A stretch of 64,000 bases of DNA, from the NCBI RefSeq assembly GCF_003013715.1, contig NC_072816.1, positions 248,001-312,000 of the forward strand. The letters are read 5' to 3'. Origin of the DNA: Candidozyma auris. Taxonomy: Eukaryota; Ascomycota; Pichiomycetes; Serinales; Metschnikowiaceae. The position numbers and the translations under genes are program-made. Positions 1 to 10,216 of this stretch are shown in pieces. Under the pieces are notes generated by a model, which ran no database searches, had not been told where the DNA came from, and saw only the letters and a list, made by a program, of their open reading frames with translations. Each line of letters starts with the position of its first letter. Within the stretch, counting starts at the first letter, position 1.

Positions 1-747
1 AAGAACTGTTAGAATTTTGTGGCAACTAATAACATGAAAAGATGTCTATCAGATCGAGTCCATCCTCAAGAACTTCTTTCAACTACAAGCAGTCTGAACT
101 TCCTGATGTGGGAATCGAAGGGGCATGATTGTAAACTACAGGTAATTCTAGCCCTGCGAGGGAGTTGTGCTAATCCAGAAAAAGTCTGTCTCGCTTCCTC
201 ATGAGTTCAATGAACATCATTCCGAAGATTGAATATGGAACCCGCATTTTTCACCAGTCTTGTTCACTCAATGAGCTTTGAGACTAGACAATTTTTCGCA
301 GCCAATTCTTTTGGTAACAGATCCAGTTTGTTGGGTCGACATGCTTTTCCTTTTATCCACTGACCAAACATTGAAATTAACATCACCACACGAACCATAA
401 AGAAGATTGCTTGACATATAACTAATCCAACTAATTTGGTCCTTCAGTCGTAAATAAGTCCTTCAATAGGTAGCGAAAAGCGGCATTCCCAATTCGCACC
501 CGTTCCTTCCGCTTGTATGAGGTAGCTACCCCCATATGCTAGTAGAAACAACAAATCGAATTGCACATCTCAATGAGAATTCCCTCGATGAAGATAGTTT
601 TTTTCCTCGGCTATCTCCGAACATCATCTTTCCTGGGCTGCTTCATCTTCAACCTACTATAGGTCACCTGCACATAGCCTCGCCGATACATGGCCTCTTA
701 TCTATGCCAATCCCAAAACTTCACCAACAACTACATGTTTTCTTAAA
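1..747. other. Gene-free left flank, PHO8 upstream region
   Basis: No convincing gene is visible; short open frames here lack protein-like composition. It should hold the PHO8 promoter, but I find no CACGTG or CACGTT Pho4-type site in it, so phosphate control is not evident from sequence. The far left end may be the flank of a gene outside the window. Confidence 0.5.
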
Positions 748-2424
748 ATGGCGTATATAAGATTACCAACTGACGACTACGTTGATGATGAGTCGCTCAT
801 CCAGAAAGAAGTTCAAGCTGTCTTCCAAAAACCCAAGAAGAAGCCGATGTGGAAAGCGCTTCTCTGCCTTATCGGATACTTAGTATTCGTCTCCTTGACT
901 GCCACTTTATACTGGTTCTTGAGCGAAAAAGATGAAAAACAAAATGTCATTTTCATGGTCACCGATGGAATGGGTCCTGCTTCGTTATCGCTTGCTCGTT
1001 CGTTTAAACAATACAGAGACAACCTCGGCATTGATGATGTTTTGGCTTTGGACACTTTGCTTATCGGTTCGTCCCGTACTCGCTCAAACGACTCTTTAGT
1101 GACTGACTCTGCTGCTGGTGCTACTGCCTTCTCATGTGCTTTGAAGACATACAATGGCGCTATTGGCGTTGACTCAGACAAAAACCCTTGTGGAACGATC
1201 TTGGAAGCTTTGAAGTTAAATGGCTGGCTCACTGGGCTTGTTGTGACCACCAGAATAACCGATGCCACTCCAGCTGCTTTCAGTGCTCATGCTGACTATC
1301 GCTTCCAGGAAGACCTCATCGCACAGCATCAATTAGGCGAGTACCCATTGGGCAGAATGGTAGATTTGATGATCGGTGGTGGAAGGTGCCATTTCCTTCC
1401 CAGATCAGAGAGCGGAGGCTGTAGAAACGACAATAGAAATTTGATTTTAGAGGCGCAAGATAAAGGATGGTCTTATGCCGGAGACAGAGAGGCTTTTGAC
1501 GAATTGCAAGAGGGCAAAAACGTGTCGTTGCCACTTCTTTCCCTCTTAGCCCCCACAGACATTCCCTATGACCTTGATAGAGATCCCAAAGAACACCCTT
1601 CGTTGGCCGAGCAGGTGAGGGTCGCTCTTACTGCCTTGTCTAAGGCGACAAGAAAGTCGAAAAAGGGCTTCTTTTTGCTCATTGAGGGCTCTAGAATTGA
1701 CCATGCTGGTCACCATAACGACCCTGCGGCGCAAGTGAGAGAGGTGTTGGCATACGATGAAGCGATGAAGGAAGTGATGAAGTTTGTTAAAAACACTTCG
1801 ACGAAGACGACAGTAATTTCGACCTCTGACCATGAAACCGGTGGTTTATCCACCGCTAGACAAATTACTGAGAGCTACCCAGACTACTTGTGGTACCCTG
1901 AAGTTTTGCTCAATAGTAGTCACTCTGGTGAGTATTTGGTGAAGAAGGTGATGAGTAAGCTGGCTGAACTTTCCCATGATAGAACGTTGCTCCAATCTTT
2001 TATTGCAAAAGAAATTATTGAAAAGGACATGGGTATCAAAGACTACACCGAAGAAGAGGTTTCTGCAGTAGAGGAGCTTTCTAAGAATGCCAACAAGCTT
2101 TTGGGATTCCTTAACAACATGATCTCAGTTCGGTCTCAGACGGGTTGGAGCACTTCTGGCCACTCAGCTGTTGATGTCAATATTTATGCCTTCTCTAACT
2201 CGGAGAAGATTACTCAAAAGCTTTTGCAAAAAGAGCCTTACACTGGATTGTTGGGCAACCATGAAAACATTGAAATTGGAGCTTTTATGTCAGAAATTAC
2301 CGGTGCAGACTTGGCAAGGGTCACTAAGTTGATAAGGGACACGAAGCACTCACCAAAGAGTGTCCACGAATTGGAAGCCTCCAGCGACGATTTACACATG
2401 CATGCTGTGCAAAAAGCACACTAA
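748..2424 (+). CDS. PHO8: Vacuolar alkaline phosphatase
   Basis: Repressible vacuolar alkaline phosphatase, a zinc/magnesium phosphomonoesterase delivered to the vacuole as a type II membrane protein. The 558-residue product has a basic cytosolic N-terminus (KPKKKP), one membrane anchor at about residues 34-54, then the catalytic domain. Metal and active-site motifs are all present: VTDGMGP (D73), TDSAAGATA (catalytic Ser at 121), DHAGHHND (D318, H322), TSDHETGG (D361, H362) and GHSAVD (H472). Length is close to the S. cerevisiae protein (566 aa). The ATG at 748 begins a tail rich in acidic residues before the anchor and is preceded by AAA. It is convergent with the MFS gene, with 61 bp between stops. 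Confidence 0.95.
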   Translation: MAYIRLPTDDYVDDESLIQKEVQAVFQKPKKKPMWKALLCLIGYLVFVSLTATLYWFLSEKDEKQNVIFMVTDGMGPASLSLARSFKQYRDNLGIDDVLALDTLLIGSSRTRSNDSLVTDSAAGATAFSCALKTYNGAIGVDSDKNPCGTILEALKLNGWLTGLVVTTRITDATPAAFSAHADYRFQEDLIAQHQLGEYPLGRMVDLMIGGGRCHFLPRSESGGCRNDNRNLILEAQDKGWSYAGDREAFDELQEGKNVSLPLLSLLAPTDIPYDLDRDPKEHPSLAEQVRVALTALSKATRKSKKGFFLLIEGSRIDHAGHHNDPAAQVREVLAYDEAMKEVMKFVKNTSTKTTVISTSDHETGGLSTARQITESYPDYLWYPEVLLNSSHSGEYLVKKVMSKLAELSHDRTLLQSFIAKEIIEKDMGIKDYTEEEVSAVEELSKNANKLLGFLNNMISVRSQTGWSTSGHSAVDVNIYAFSNSEKITQKLLQKEPYTGLLGNHENIEIGAFMSEITGADLARVTKLIRDTKHSPKSVHELEASSDDLHMHAVQKAH

Positions 2425-2485
2425 CTGTTAGATACTTCATTTATTCATTAATGCTGGTCTATAAATGCACAATGCAAAATAAGAT

Positions 2486-4246
2486 TTACACAAGTTTGGC
2501 AGAATAATCTTCCTTACAGAGCTTTGCTCTCAAGGACCCTCCAAATTTGTAGAAAGAGAAAGGAACCACGATCATCGCCAACGACAAGAATGCTAATAAC
2601 CACGATGCCCACTGCAAACCCAAGCCATGGTACATTTGTGTAATGAAAAGTGGAAATGCAGCACCACCAGCACTTCTCAAAAAGACCTTCGTGGCCAATG
2701 CGGAAGCAGCGTACTTGGCGTATGTGTCAATGATGTAGTTGTTCAAGGAGTAGTAGATTAAAACCATACCAAAGCCAAAAGCCAATCCAGACGACGCTGG
2801 ACCGACCCAAATAATATGCTTATAGGAGGTGGCACCAAGGATAAATAAGGCTATGCAAGGGAACGGAGAGCCGATCATGGCGCCCACAAGTCTATCCTCA
2901 GGAGTTGGAGTTCTTCTTTTCTTCATAGCCAAGTACTGTTTCTCAAGCACCGGGGTGAGCAAAACAGCAAGTAAAGCACCGATCAAGATAGGAATGTACA
3001 TGAGGCCAATCTTGTCATCTTTGTAGCCATACAACTCGCCAAAGATCACTGGATATGCAAAGAAGAAGGCATAAAGCAAAGCGTAGATGAGGGCCACAAA
3101 TGCACACACAAGCACCAACACGGGTTCCTGCCAGCAGAACTTGATGGGACGGTATAAGTTGTTGTTCAACATTTCAGAGAATGTCATTGGCGTAGCTTCC
3201 TGTTCGGTCATGATCTTGTCGTTGCCGGTTTGAGCTCTAAGCTTTTTAGCTCTTCTTTTCAAAATCACCGGAGCGTACGTTTCAGGAATGAGTGCCATCA
3301 AGATCCACATTACTCCAGCAAACGCCATGTTCACCCAGACCATGAGATCGTATCTGCCGCTATCGACAGAAATGAACCCATTGACAATCCCTCCAAATAC
3401 TGGGCCAGAGTAAGGGCAAAATGAGAAAATGGCTATGGCCATGCCTCGTGTTTCGTTGTGCAAATCCACCAAGCTGGCACCGACATTGGTCAAGGCAGAA
3501 GACGAGAATACACCGAGAAGGAAACGACACACAAGCACACCGCCTATGTTGGGAGAGAGCGCCACGGGCACGTTGAAAAGCGTATAGAGGCCAAAACTGA
3601 CAAAGTAAACGGGTCTGCGGCCAATCTGCTCCGAGAGAGGCGCCCAGAGGAGAGGACCCACAAGGAATCCTATAACCATCAAAGAGACTGTCAATACGGC
3701 CACTTCGTCAGAGACATTGTACTTTTCGCAGATAAGCGGGAGTCCACCAGCCAAAGACGAGGACCCGTAAGCAGCAGAAATCACCGCCCACGAGTATACA
3801 AACGTATAAAGCCATTTGCGGAACATGCTCCAGTTGTGAGGGTTCTCTGGGTCGTTCTTGTGGAAAGTGACAAACTCAATGTCTGGGTCAAGCTTCTCCT
3901 CGCCGTCTGAACCTGTCACCACTGTTCTTTGGCTCGACACTCGTGAAAGCCTTGACTTCACACGCCCGATTCTCTCGAGGTTTTCCACTGGCACCAACCC
4001 TGTTTCTGTCTCCAAAGTGTACTCTTCAGGGAAGATGGGGTCTTGCATAGGAGGCATGTTGATGTCTGGCTGGGGGATGTCTTGACTGATGCCCAACTCT
4101 CTGAGGGATCTGGCTGTTTCTGTTCGTGTTCTCGTGAGCTCCATGCTTCTATTGTGGGTGAAGGTATCGTTGTACTCTTCACTGGAGTCCCTTACTAGCT
4201 TGTGTGGTTCGAGCTCCAGGGAGCTTAAGGATTCTGAGCTGCTCAT
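2486..4246 (-). CDS. DHA1-family MFS drug/polyamine exporter (FLU1/TPO-like)
   Basis: A 586-residue major facilitator of the 12-TM drug:H+ antiporter 1 type. About 130 hydrophilic N-terminal residues precede the family signature NPHNWSMFRKW, then the loop 2-3 motif APLSEQIGRRPVYF, antiporter motif C-like GPVFGGIVNG after TM4, and PETYAPVILKRRAKKLR at the central loop. These place it with fungal FLU1/TPO1-4 plasma-membrane exporters; substrates could be azoles, mycophenolate or polyamines, and sequence alone does not decide. The start at 4246 keeps the long acidic/Ser N-terminal tail usual for the family. A PDRE-like TCCGCGG lies about 240 bp upstream, consistent with Pdr/Tac-type zinc-cluster control (inference). 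Confidence 0.85.
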   Translation of the reverse strand: MSSSESLSSLELEPHKLVRDSSEEYNDTFTHNRSMELTRTRTETARSLRELGISQDIPQPDINMPPMQDPIFPEEYTLETETGLVPVENLERIGRVKSRLSRVSSQRTVVTGSDGEEKLDPDIEFVTFHKNDPENPHNWSMFRKWLYTFVYSWAVISAAYGSSSLAGGLPLICEKYNVSDEVAVLTVSLMVIGFLVGPLLWAPLSEQIGRRPVYFVSFGLYTLFNVPVALSPNIGGVLVCRFLLGVFSSSALTNVGASLVDLHNETRGMAIAIFSFCPYSGPVFGGIVNGFISVDSGRYDLMVWVNMAFAGVMWILMALIPETYAPVILKRRAKKLRAQTGNDKIMTEQEATPMTFSEMLNNNLYRPIKFCWQEPVLVLVCAFVALIYALLYAFFFAYPVIFGELYGYKDDKIGLMYIPILIGALLAVLLTPVLEKQYLAMKKRRTPTPEDRLVGAMIGSPFPCIALFILGATSYKHIIWVGPASSGLAFGFGMVLIYYSLNNYIIDTYAKYAASALATKVFLRSAGGAAFPLFITQMYHGLGLQWASWLLAFLSLAMIVVPFSFYKFGGSLRAKLCKEDYSAKLV

Positions 4247-5072
4247 GTTGGACTTAGGTTAGAGTTGTGTAGATTCTATGAGTTGCAATAGTTCGAAGCC
4301 CGACTTTATTTGGCTTTGGCGCCCTTATATATTGACACATTTTCTGGTCACAATTTGCAGCCATTCAGCCGTGTTCCGTGCTCCGAGTACGCATAGCTCT
4401 GCGCGGACGGCATCCAACAGAGGGAACTTTAACAAACATCTGGTGGGTTCCGGGTTTTGTGCAGGATTCATCGTTTCTTTGCTTCCGCGGGTATGCGAAT
4501 CTAGCCACTCCCCAAAGTTTTTCCGGACGTTTATCCGACTTCGGGTACCACTTTTTGCAACCGTATATATCGGCTTGATCTGAGACAAACTGAAGATCTA
4601 GTGGTGCTGGTGTGGTAATAGTAGTATATAATTGGCATGTATGCGTGTATTTTATTATTCCTTAGCGGTCGCTGTTTAAGAGGTCCTCCATGATGCACAA
4701 ATACCTGTGTCGATTTCCAAGCAACGATCAGGTTTCCATGGGTAGTGTCGAGTTCGATATAAACCGTGGAAAATACCACCTACCAACAATTTCTTTCAGT
4801 CTCCACAAAGTGACCAAAGCCGTCTCTGGATATCCTTGCAAATATTTCCCTTGCTTGACTTCTACCCACACCGTTCACAATTGGTTGGCAACTCTTCATA
4901 TAACAAGCTTTGTGGAGACTCTCCTGGGAATATATAGCCAGAGTAAAATCGTCAGGTGGGCCCATTTCCAATTACCTCATCACTCTCTACGGGGATCTCC
5001 TGCTACACGGCCCCAACCACATTTTCTCAAATGCACTCAATTGTCTATTAATAAACCTCTTTCCCTGTAATG
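4247..5072. other. Promoter of the MFS exporter and GLY1 3' flank
   Basis: No gene seen. It contains a TATA-like cttatatatt near 4325, a TTTGCAGCCAT motif at 4354-4364, a PDRE-like site at 4484-4490, and CCGTATATATCGG at 4561-4573, an everted CCG-N7-CGG that could bind a zinc-cluster factor. Confidence 0.5.
4484..4491. promoter_or_regulatory. PDRE-like site upstream of MFS exporter
   Basis: TCCGCGGG differs by one base from the Pdr1/Pdr3 element TCCGCGGA. It lies about 240 bp upstream of a drug-exporter-type gene, which is where such elements act. Function is inferred. Confidence 0.35.
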
Positions 5073-6245
5073 TTAAGTACTGGTGGTCTGAGAGTCCACC
5101 TTTAGCTGCTGTAAATTCTTGATCACATCCACGTTGTACATTTGCTTGTTGCACCGTCTCCCCTCGTAAGGATGCCGGAGCGACTCTTGCTTGCACTCAT
5201 ATAACGCCGCCTTCAAGTTCTCCACGTTTTCTCTGCTCAACTGGAAGTGGAACGCTATGCGGCCCCCCATGAGCTTGACGCCATGCTTCTCTGCAATCTT
5301 CACGAGCAAAGCGTCGTTCATCTTGTTTTTCTTCAAATCGATAAACACAAAATTCGTATCGACTGGAGACTCCAACGCAATACTGTGCTTTTGGCAAAAC
5401 TCGCCCACTTCTCTGGCAAACGCATGGGCGTCGGCAATCTTATTCCAATTATCCTCGAGCGCCGTGAGCGCCATGAGCGTCATCAATCCGGCCTGCCGTA
5501 TGCCTCCGCCTGCCTGCTTCTTGAAATGATTGGCTTTTTCAATAAATTTACGGTCTCCTACCAACACCGAGCCTAGGGGCGCTCCCAACGACTTCGACAA
5601 GCAGATCGACACCGAGTCAAAGTACTGGCAATACTCTTGCAAAGAAACACCAGTGGCCACCGAGGCGTTGATCAAGCGAGCCCCGTCAAGGTGCATCACG
5701 ATCCCCTGGCTACGGGCAAACTCACTGATGCGCCGTATTTCGTCCACGGGAGTGACGATTCCGTGCAAAGTATTCTCCAAGCTGATAACTTTGGTAGGTG
5801 CCGCATGGATATCGCCATCATCGGGAGTGTATTCCTCAAGAATGTCCTCCAACGTCAAGTAGTTGCCGTTTTCCGGCTTCACCGGGTGCACCATCGCCTG
5901 CGACAAGGTAGCGGTGCCGCCGGCCTCGTGCAAATAAATGTGGGCTCTGTGGTCACAGAGAATTGAGTAAGGGGGCTGGTGCAAAGCAGCTCGAAGCCCA
6001 ATCTGGTTTGAAAGTGTTCCAGACACACAGAAAAGCGCCGCCTCTTTGCCAGTCAACTGGGCCATTCTCGCCTCGAGCTCAAGCGTGGAAGGGTCTTCTT
6101 TGTAGACGGAATCCCCGAGGAAAAGGGTCCCGCTGGAGATTTTGTCCATCACCACCTGGTTCATGTGTTTTGTCGGAAGCGTAAAGGTGTCGCTGCGGAA
6201 CTCGTTGTGGACGCTGAACGTCTCTCTTTCCTCTAGTATGGTCAT
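5073..6245 (-). CDS. GLY1: L-threonine aldolase
   Basis: PLP-dependent threonine aldolase that cleaves threonine (and allo-threonine) to glycine and acetaldehyde, a main cytosolic glycine source in yeasts. The 390-residue product starts with the family signature EFRSDTFTLPT, and has HLDGARLINASVA (PLP-ring Asp) and the Schiff-base lysine in CLSKSLGAP at about K218. Length matches S. cerevisiae Gly1 (387 aa). The ATG at 6245 puts the EFRSDT block about 15 residues in, as in orthologues. It lies downstream of the FN3-protein gene on the same strand with 1.1 kb between them. Confidence 0.95.
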   Translation of the reverse strand: MTILEERETFSVHNEFRSDTFTLPTKHMNQVVMDKISSGTLFLGDSVYKEDPSTLELEARMAQLTGKEAALFCVSGTLSNQIGLRAALHQPPYSILCDHRAHIYLHEAGGTATLSQAMVHPVKPENGNYLTLEDILEEYTPDDGDIHAAPTKVISLENTLHGIVTPVDEIRRISEFARSQGIVMHLDGARLINASVATGVSLQEYCQYFDSVSICLSKSLGAPLGSVLVGDRKFIEKANHFKKQAGGGIRQAGLMTLMALTALEDNWNKIADAHAFAREVGEFCQKHSIALESPVDTNFVFIDLKKNKMNDALLVKIAEKHGVKLMGGRIAFHFQLSRENVENLKAALYECKQESLRHPYEGRRCNKQMYNVDVIKNLQQLKVDSQTTST

Positions 6246-7368
6246 GACGATAGTGGAATGGCAGTGGGAAAGTAGTGGAGGTAACTAGTTGGAGGGTTAG
6301 GTTCGTTGAATCGTCAACGAAGGAAAGAAAAGTAGCACGGAAGTGAAATTGTAGAAATCGACTACTGGTGGCCTTGTGGCCCCTACAGGGTCTATATAGC
6401 AGCATGATGCATAGGGTGACGGTTGCGATGAGAGACTTTTTGCACCCACCGCAGCGCCTGTACAAATGACCAAGTGCCCAAAATGCCTCGGAGGGCCCAG
6501 AGTGTTTTGGAGGGGTCTCCCCGGGTGCTGGCCAACGGCTGCTATTGCGGGAAGAGAAAGTGAATCTGGAAATGCAATTCCGGCGTGGAATCGGTGCTAC
6601 ATCAGTTGGTTCTCGGTGTGGGTTAACTTAGTGTGGAGACAATGGGTGGGTGGGTTGCCAGCCTTCGGCTATTGGCGGGTGCTGCCTGAAAAAGTCCCAA
6701 GGCGCTGTCCCCTCAGTCAGTGCCAGTGACCATAGTCACTGCTTGGGGAAATTTGAATTTTGCGTGTTGGGCGCTTCGATTTGTTGTTCGGTTTTGGCCC
6801 CAAATTGCGTGTTCGATTGAACTCGGTTCTTTTGTTGATGCCTCTTAGTCAGCAGAATCTAAGACGGCATTGTGGTGCGTTTAAGCGCCTCACTGCCTTT
6901 TGCATTCTAAAACAAAAAAAAGAAAACATTGTAGAAAAAGAATAGTGGACTTTACCCCAAAAGTAAGGCTATTAGCTATAGAGTCTGCTACTGATTTAAT
7001 ATTCTTCATTGATCCTCCTTATCTTTCTAAGGCTATGCTTGGTTGGTGCTTTGTAAGCGTTCGCGAATGGCTGCAAAATGGCTAATGTAAGCATGCCAAC
7101 TCCGAGGCCGTAGAGCACTTTTGAGGTTCCCTTGATCTGGCTTGTTTATCTTTGCTGGTACAGGTAGTTCCGCGTGGCTACGAAGACGAACTTAGACTAT
7201 CTGATGTCAATGCATTTTATATACGCCTTCGCTGAATGCAACAACTATGATTCGGTGATGGACTTGTTCACTGTAGACTAGAACAACCGTTGAAACTTAG
7301 AACACATTAAATAACAGGAGAGTTTCTACTTGAACTTTTGATCGATGGCAATCAGGTTTTCACTTGCT
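6246..7368. other. GLY1 promoter region, otherwise empty
   Basis: No gene recognised. A TATA-like tctatatagc lies near 6390, about 150 bp upstream of GLY1. A copy of the recurrent motif, CGCGAATGGCTGCAAAAT, lies at 7062-7079, far (about 820 bp) from GLY1. Confidence 0.45.
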
Positions 7369-9849
7369 CTATAACAGCTGAATGTCATCGGCGTCTGGCT
7401 CCTTCTTCTTTTCCACGTTGAAAGGCTGGAAGTCTGGCGCCATCCCCCCGCTCTGAACATCGTGTCTCCATATATGGTTGCCGCCTGAAAGAGCACGGTT
7501 GTGGCCGCCAAGTCCCGCTCCAAGCCTATCCAGCCATATGTTCAGCGACAAGTTGCTCGACAAGGCACTGGGCTGAAGCTGCGGGTTGGAAAGCATGAGC
7601 GAGTCCAAGAGGTCGGTTTGTGGAGGCAATATCGACAGTGAGGGAGACAACTCCACGGCTCCAGGGCGTGGCGAAAGCGACATTTGCTTGGGATATTGCA
7701 TGTTGCCTATATAACTGCTCGTTGGAGCATTTGTCCCGGATCCTCCTGTGTTGCCGTGGGTATTCCACATTGACGACACTTGCAGTTGAGCGTATGGCGG
7801 ATTATCCGAAGTGGGTGACCGTCCGTAAATTTGATCGTCGTAAGATAAACTGGATAAGTAGGGCATCTGTTGCATGTTGCTCTGCTGGTTTAACCCTCCG
7901 TGAAGCGAATCTTGCAAGGGATGCTGCAAATTGTGCGTGTCATGTTGCATCCCTTGCAGAAGGCTAGGCTGGAGTGGAAACAGAAACCCCTGGAGACTGT
8001 CAGACGTGTTAAGTTGATTACCTAAAAGCGAGGCATGGATCAGAGACCCAGATGCCGTAGGTTCGAGAGGCACATTGTAGTGTGGGTTTAAGCTATTCTG
8101 ACCACCAAGGCTCGTTTGGGAGAGGGCCGCCTGGGACATGCCTCCGTTGTAGTTCCGACCAACTGAAGATGTCGATGACATCAATGGCACATTGAGACTG
8201 TTGCTCTGGGACATCTGGTAATCTCTATTCACTGGATTTTGATCGAATGTATCTCTATTCGATGGGTGAATTTCTGAAAATTCTTTGTTGGTTGTATTTG
8301 CGCTGTCAATGCCTAAGCTTCCCAGATTGTTATCGAGCAAGTTTTCATATACCCTACCATATAGGGGAGTAGTTGCTTTTTCTGGAGGAGGTGAAACGGC
8401 ACCAGATCTTGGAGACTCGACCGCTGGAGATGAGTTTTCGTCGATGAAAGTGTAGACTTTTGGTATGCGAGGTTTGGACAAAGCATTGCTGAAGCCGCCA
8501 AATTCGACACTAGCTTGGTACTCGGTCAACTTCTGTGGCTGATACCCTGGATTGGCAGCAGCACGAGCCTGTTCGACACTGTTGTGTAGCAGTACAAATT
8601 TCCGGATGGCTGCCCTGTAGGCAGACTTCCACAGCAGTTCAAGAGAGGTGAGCAACTCAAATTCTTTGTTGATCTCTGCCTCCCATTCTGGTCTTAAAAC
8701 AGTGAGTTTCCGCAAAAGCTCAGCACCCCCTTTATTCAATAGCGAGTCACGAGTGAATACTTCAAATGAAGCCGAGTTCAAGCTGGTCAGAGACCCGTTT
8801 GGCGACAGGTCACCACCCGGAGCGGCAGGCTGAGAGTTGAACACAGTGAACTGCTCCACCAACGGCCTCAAATTACTCGCCACATGCGCCAACTCTTTTT
8901 TCTCGATATTGAGCTGTTTCGACTGGCTCTCTAAACTGATCAACTGACTCTTCAACTCGGCGATTTCTCCATGGAGCCGGTCGACCTGAGCGTCCACACG
9001 AGACTTTTCCAGGCTCGCCGTGTTCAAAACGTGATGCTTTTTTTCCTCCAATTTTGCCACACGAGACTTCAACTCTGCCAAGCTTGACTCGTGAATGGTT
9101 TTATGCGAATGTTGATTGCGAAGCTGTTTCGAGAGCTTAAGCTTCTCGAACGTCAAGGTATCCTTTTTCTTCTCGAGAGTCTTCACATCCAGGTCCTTCT
9201 TCCCTCGAATTTCGTGCTCTTCGCTCAACATTTCCTTGTACTCGTCGTAGCTCTTTGCAAGCTCCAGCATTTCTGCTTGCTGCGACCCATTGAATGCCGC
9301 CATATCTGCAATCACTCTCTGGAGCTCCAGCTGGTACGCCACCAACTGGTTATGAAGAATACCAAAGTCCTCAATCTTCTCCACCTCCTCCACCGCAATC
9401 AAGTCCTTGGCAACCTCTCCTCCCTCTGTCTTGTTCACCAACGTCGAACGCATTTCCCACTCGACCCCCTCAAGCAGCCCCTTGGTCGTGACAAAGATTG
9501 CCATACTCTGGGCCCGGAAATTGCTCGTGGCGTTCACCGCCAACACCCGGAGCTGGTACATCTTCCCCAGCTCAAGGCCACACACCTTGATGGACCTACC
9601 CGCTAAGGTAGCGGCTTCTCGTCCGTTCACAAGCACCACGTAGTAAATACTTTCGTCAGGTGCACTTTCCAGGTCCCAATGGAGTACGACATCATTGCGG
9701 CCAAGACAGTCGACGGTCACTTGAGGAGCGTGGGGGATGTCGATGTTCAACTTCTGAAAGAGCGTTTCCAGCGGTTGCTGGAGAAGCTGGACAACACGAC
9801 AAAGGAGCCAGCAAAGAGCTGGCACTGCCGTTAGGAGCACCTCAAGCAT
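7369..9849 (-). CDS. Membrane-anchored fibronectin type III/coiled-coil protein
   Basis: An 826-residue protein of a fungal family I recognise by architecture but cannot name with certainty (S. cerevisiae NNF2 is one candidate). It has an N-terminal hydrophobic segment at residues 1-22 (signal-anchor or ER membrane segment), an FN3-like beta domain at about 38-125 (QVTVDCLGRNDVVLHWD, ending IFVTTKG), a long heptad-rich coiled coil at about 180-340, and a low-complexity tail rich in Ser, Asn, Gln and Leu from about 490. Motifs after the FN3 domain give no enzyme signature. A structural or tethering role at a membrane is inference. The ATG at 9849 begins exactly at the hydrophobic segment. Confidence 0.75.
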   Translation of the reverse strand: MLEVLLTAVPALCWLLCRVVQLLQQPLETLFQKLNIDIPHAPQVTVDCLGRNDVVLHWDLESAPDESIYYVVLVNGREAATLAGRSIKVCGLELGKMYQLRVLAVNATSNFRAQSMAIFVTTKGLLEGVEWEMRSTLVNKTEGGEVAKDLIAVEEVEKIEDFGILHNQLVAYQLELQRVIADMAAFNGSQQAEMLELAKSYDEYKEMLSEEHEIRGKKDLDVKTLEKKKDTLTFEKLKLSKQLRNQHSHKTIHESSLAELKSRVAKLEEKKHHVLNTASLEKSRVDAQVDRLHGEIAELKSQLISLESQSKQLNIEKKELAHVASNLRPLVEQFTVFNSQPAAPGGDLSPNGSLTSLNSASFEVFTRDSLLNKGGAELLRKLTVLRPEWEAEINKEFELLTSLELLWKSAYRAAIRKFVLLHNSVEQARAAANPGYQPQKLTEYQASVEFGGFSNALSKPRIPKVYTFIDENSSPAVESPRSGAVSPPPEKATTPLYGRVYENLLDNNLGSLGIDSANTTNKEFSEIHPSNRDTFDQNPVNRDYQMSQSNSLNVPLMSSTSSVGRNYNGGMSQAALSQTSLGGQNSLNPHYNVPLEPTASGSLIHASLLGNQLNTSDSLQGFLFPLQPSLLQGMQHDTHNLQHPLQDSLHGGLNQQSNMQQMPYLSSLSYDDQIYGRSPTSDNPPYAQLQVSSMWNTHGNTGGSGTNAPTSSYIGNMQYPKQMSLSPRPGAVELSPSLSILPPQTDLLDSLMLSNPQLQPSALSSNLSLNIWLDRLGAGLGGHNRALSGGNHIWRHDVQSGGMAPDFQPFNVEKKKEPDADDIQLL

Positions 9850-10216
9850 GCAGGATGGGATTTATCTATTTTGAGGTTGTTGATTTTTTTTCTGGAGGTG
9901 TTTCTCTCAAGATGTGAGTGGTAGTTGGTTTCAGATCAACAGTTGGAGATGGGGCTTTTTTTTAGTGCGCCCGAATCCGCAGAGGCCATTTGCAGCCATT
10001 ACGCTTTGCCAGATGCCATTGGATGGGAAGAAGGTATTAATGTAATTTAATCTTTAATATGTGTCTTTAATAATTTTTGTTTCCAGAGGCTGCTACTGTT
10101 GATGAAGTGCTCCTGTCTATGAAAAATCATACATTACCTCTCAATCCCGTTTACATAAATAGATCCTCGCTGGTCCCCTGAGACCCAATTAGAACCACTT
10201 TCTACTCGTGGCTCGT
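9850..10216. other. Promoter of the FN3-protein gene
   Basis: No gene seen. Contains poly-T tracts and the motif ATTTGCAGCCATT at 9988-10000, about 150 bp upstream of the minus-strand start. Confidence 0.45.

Noticed and set aside
4261..4300. Box B-like AGTTCGAAGCC, possible tRNA
   Set aside because: The flanks cannot form a T-stem and no box A or acceptor stem is present. I found no acceptable tRNA on either strand of the window.
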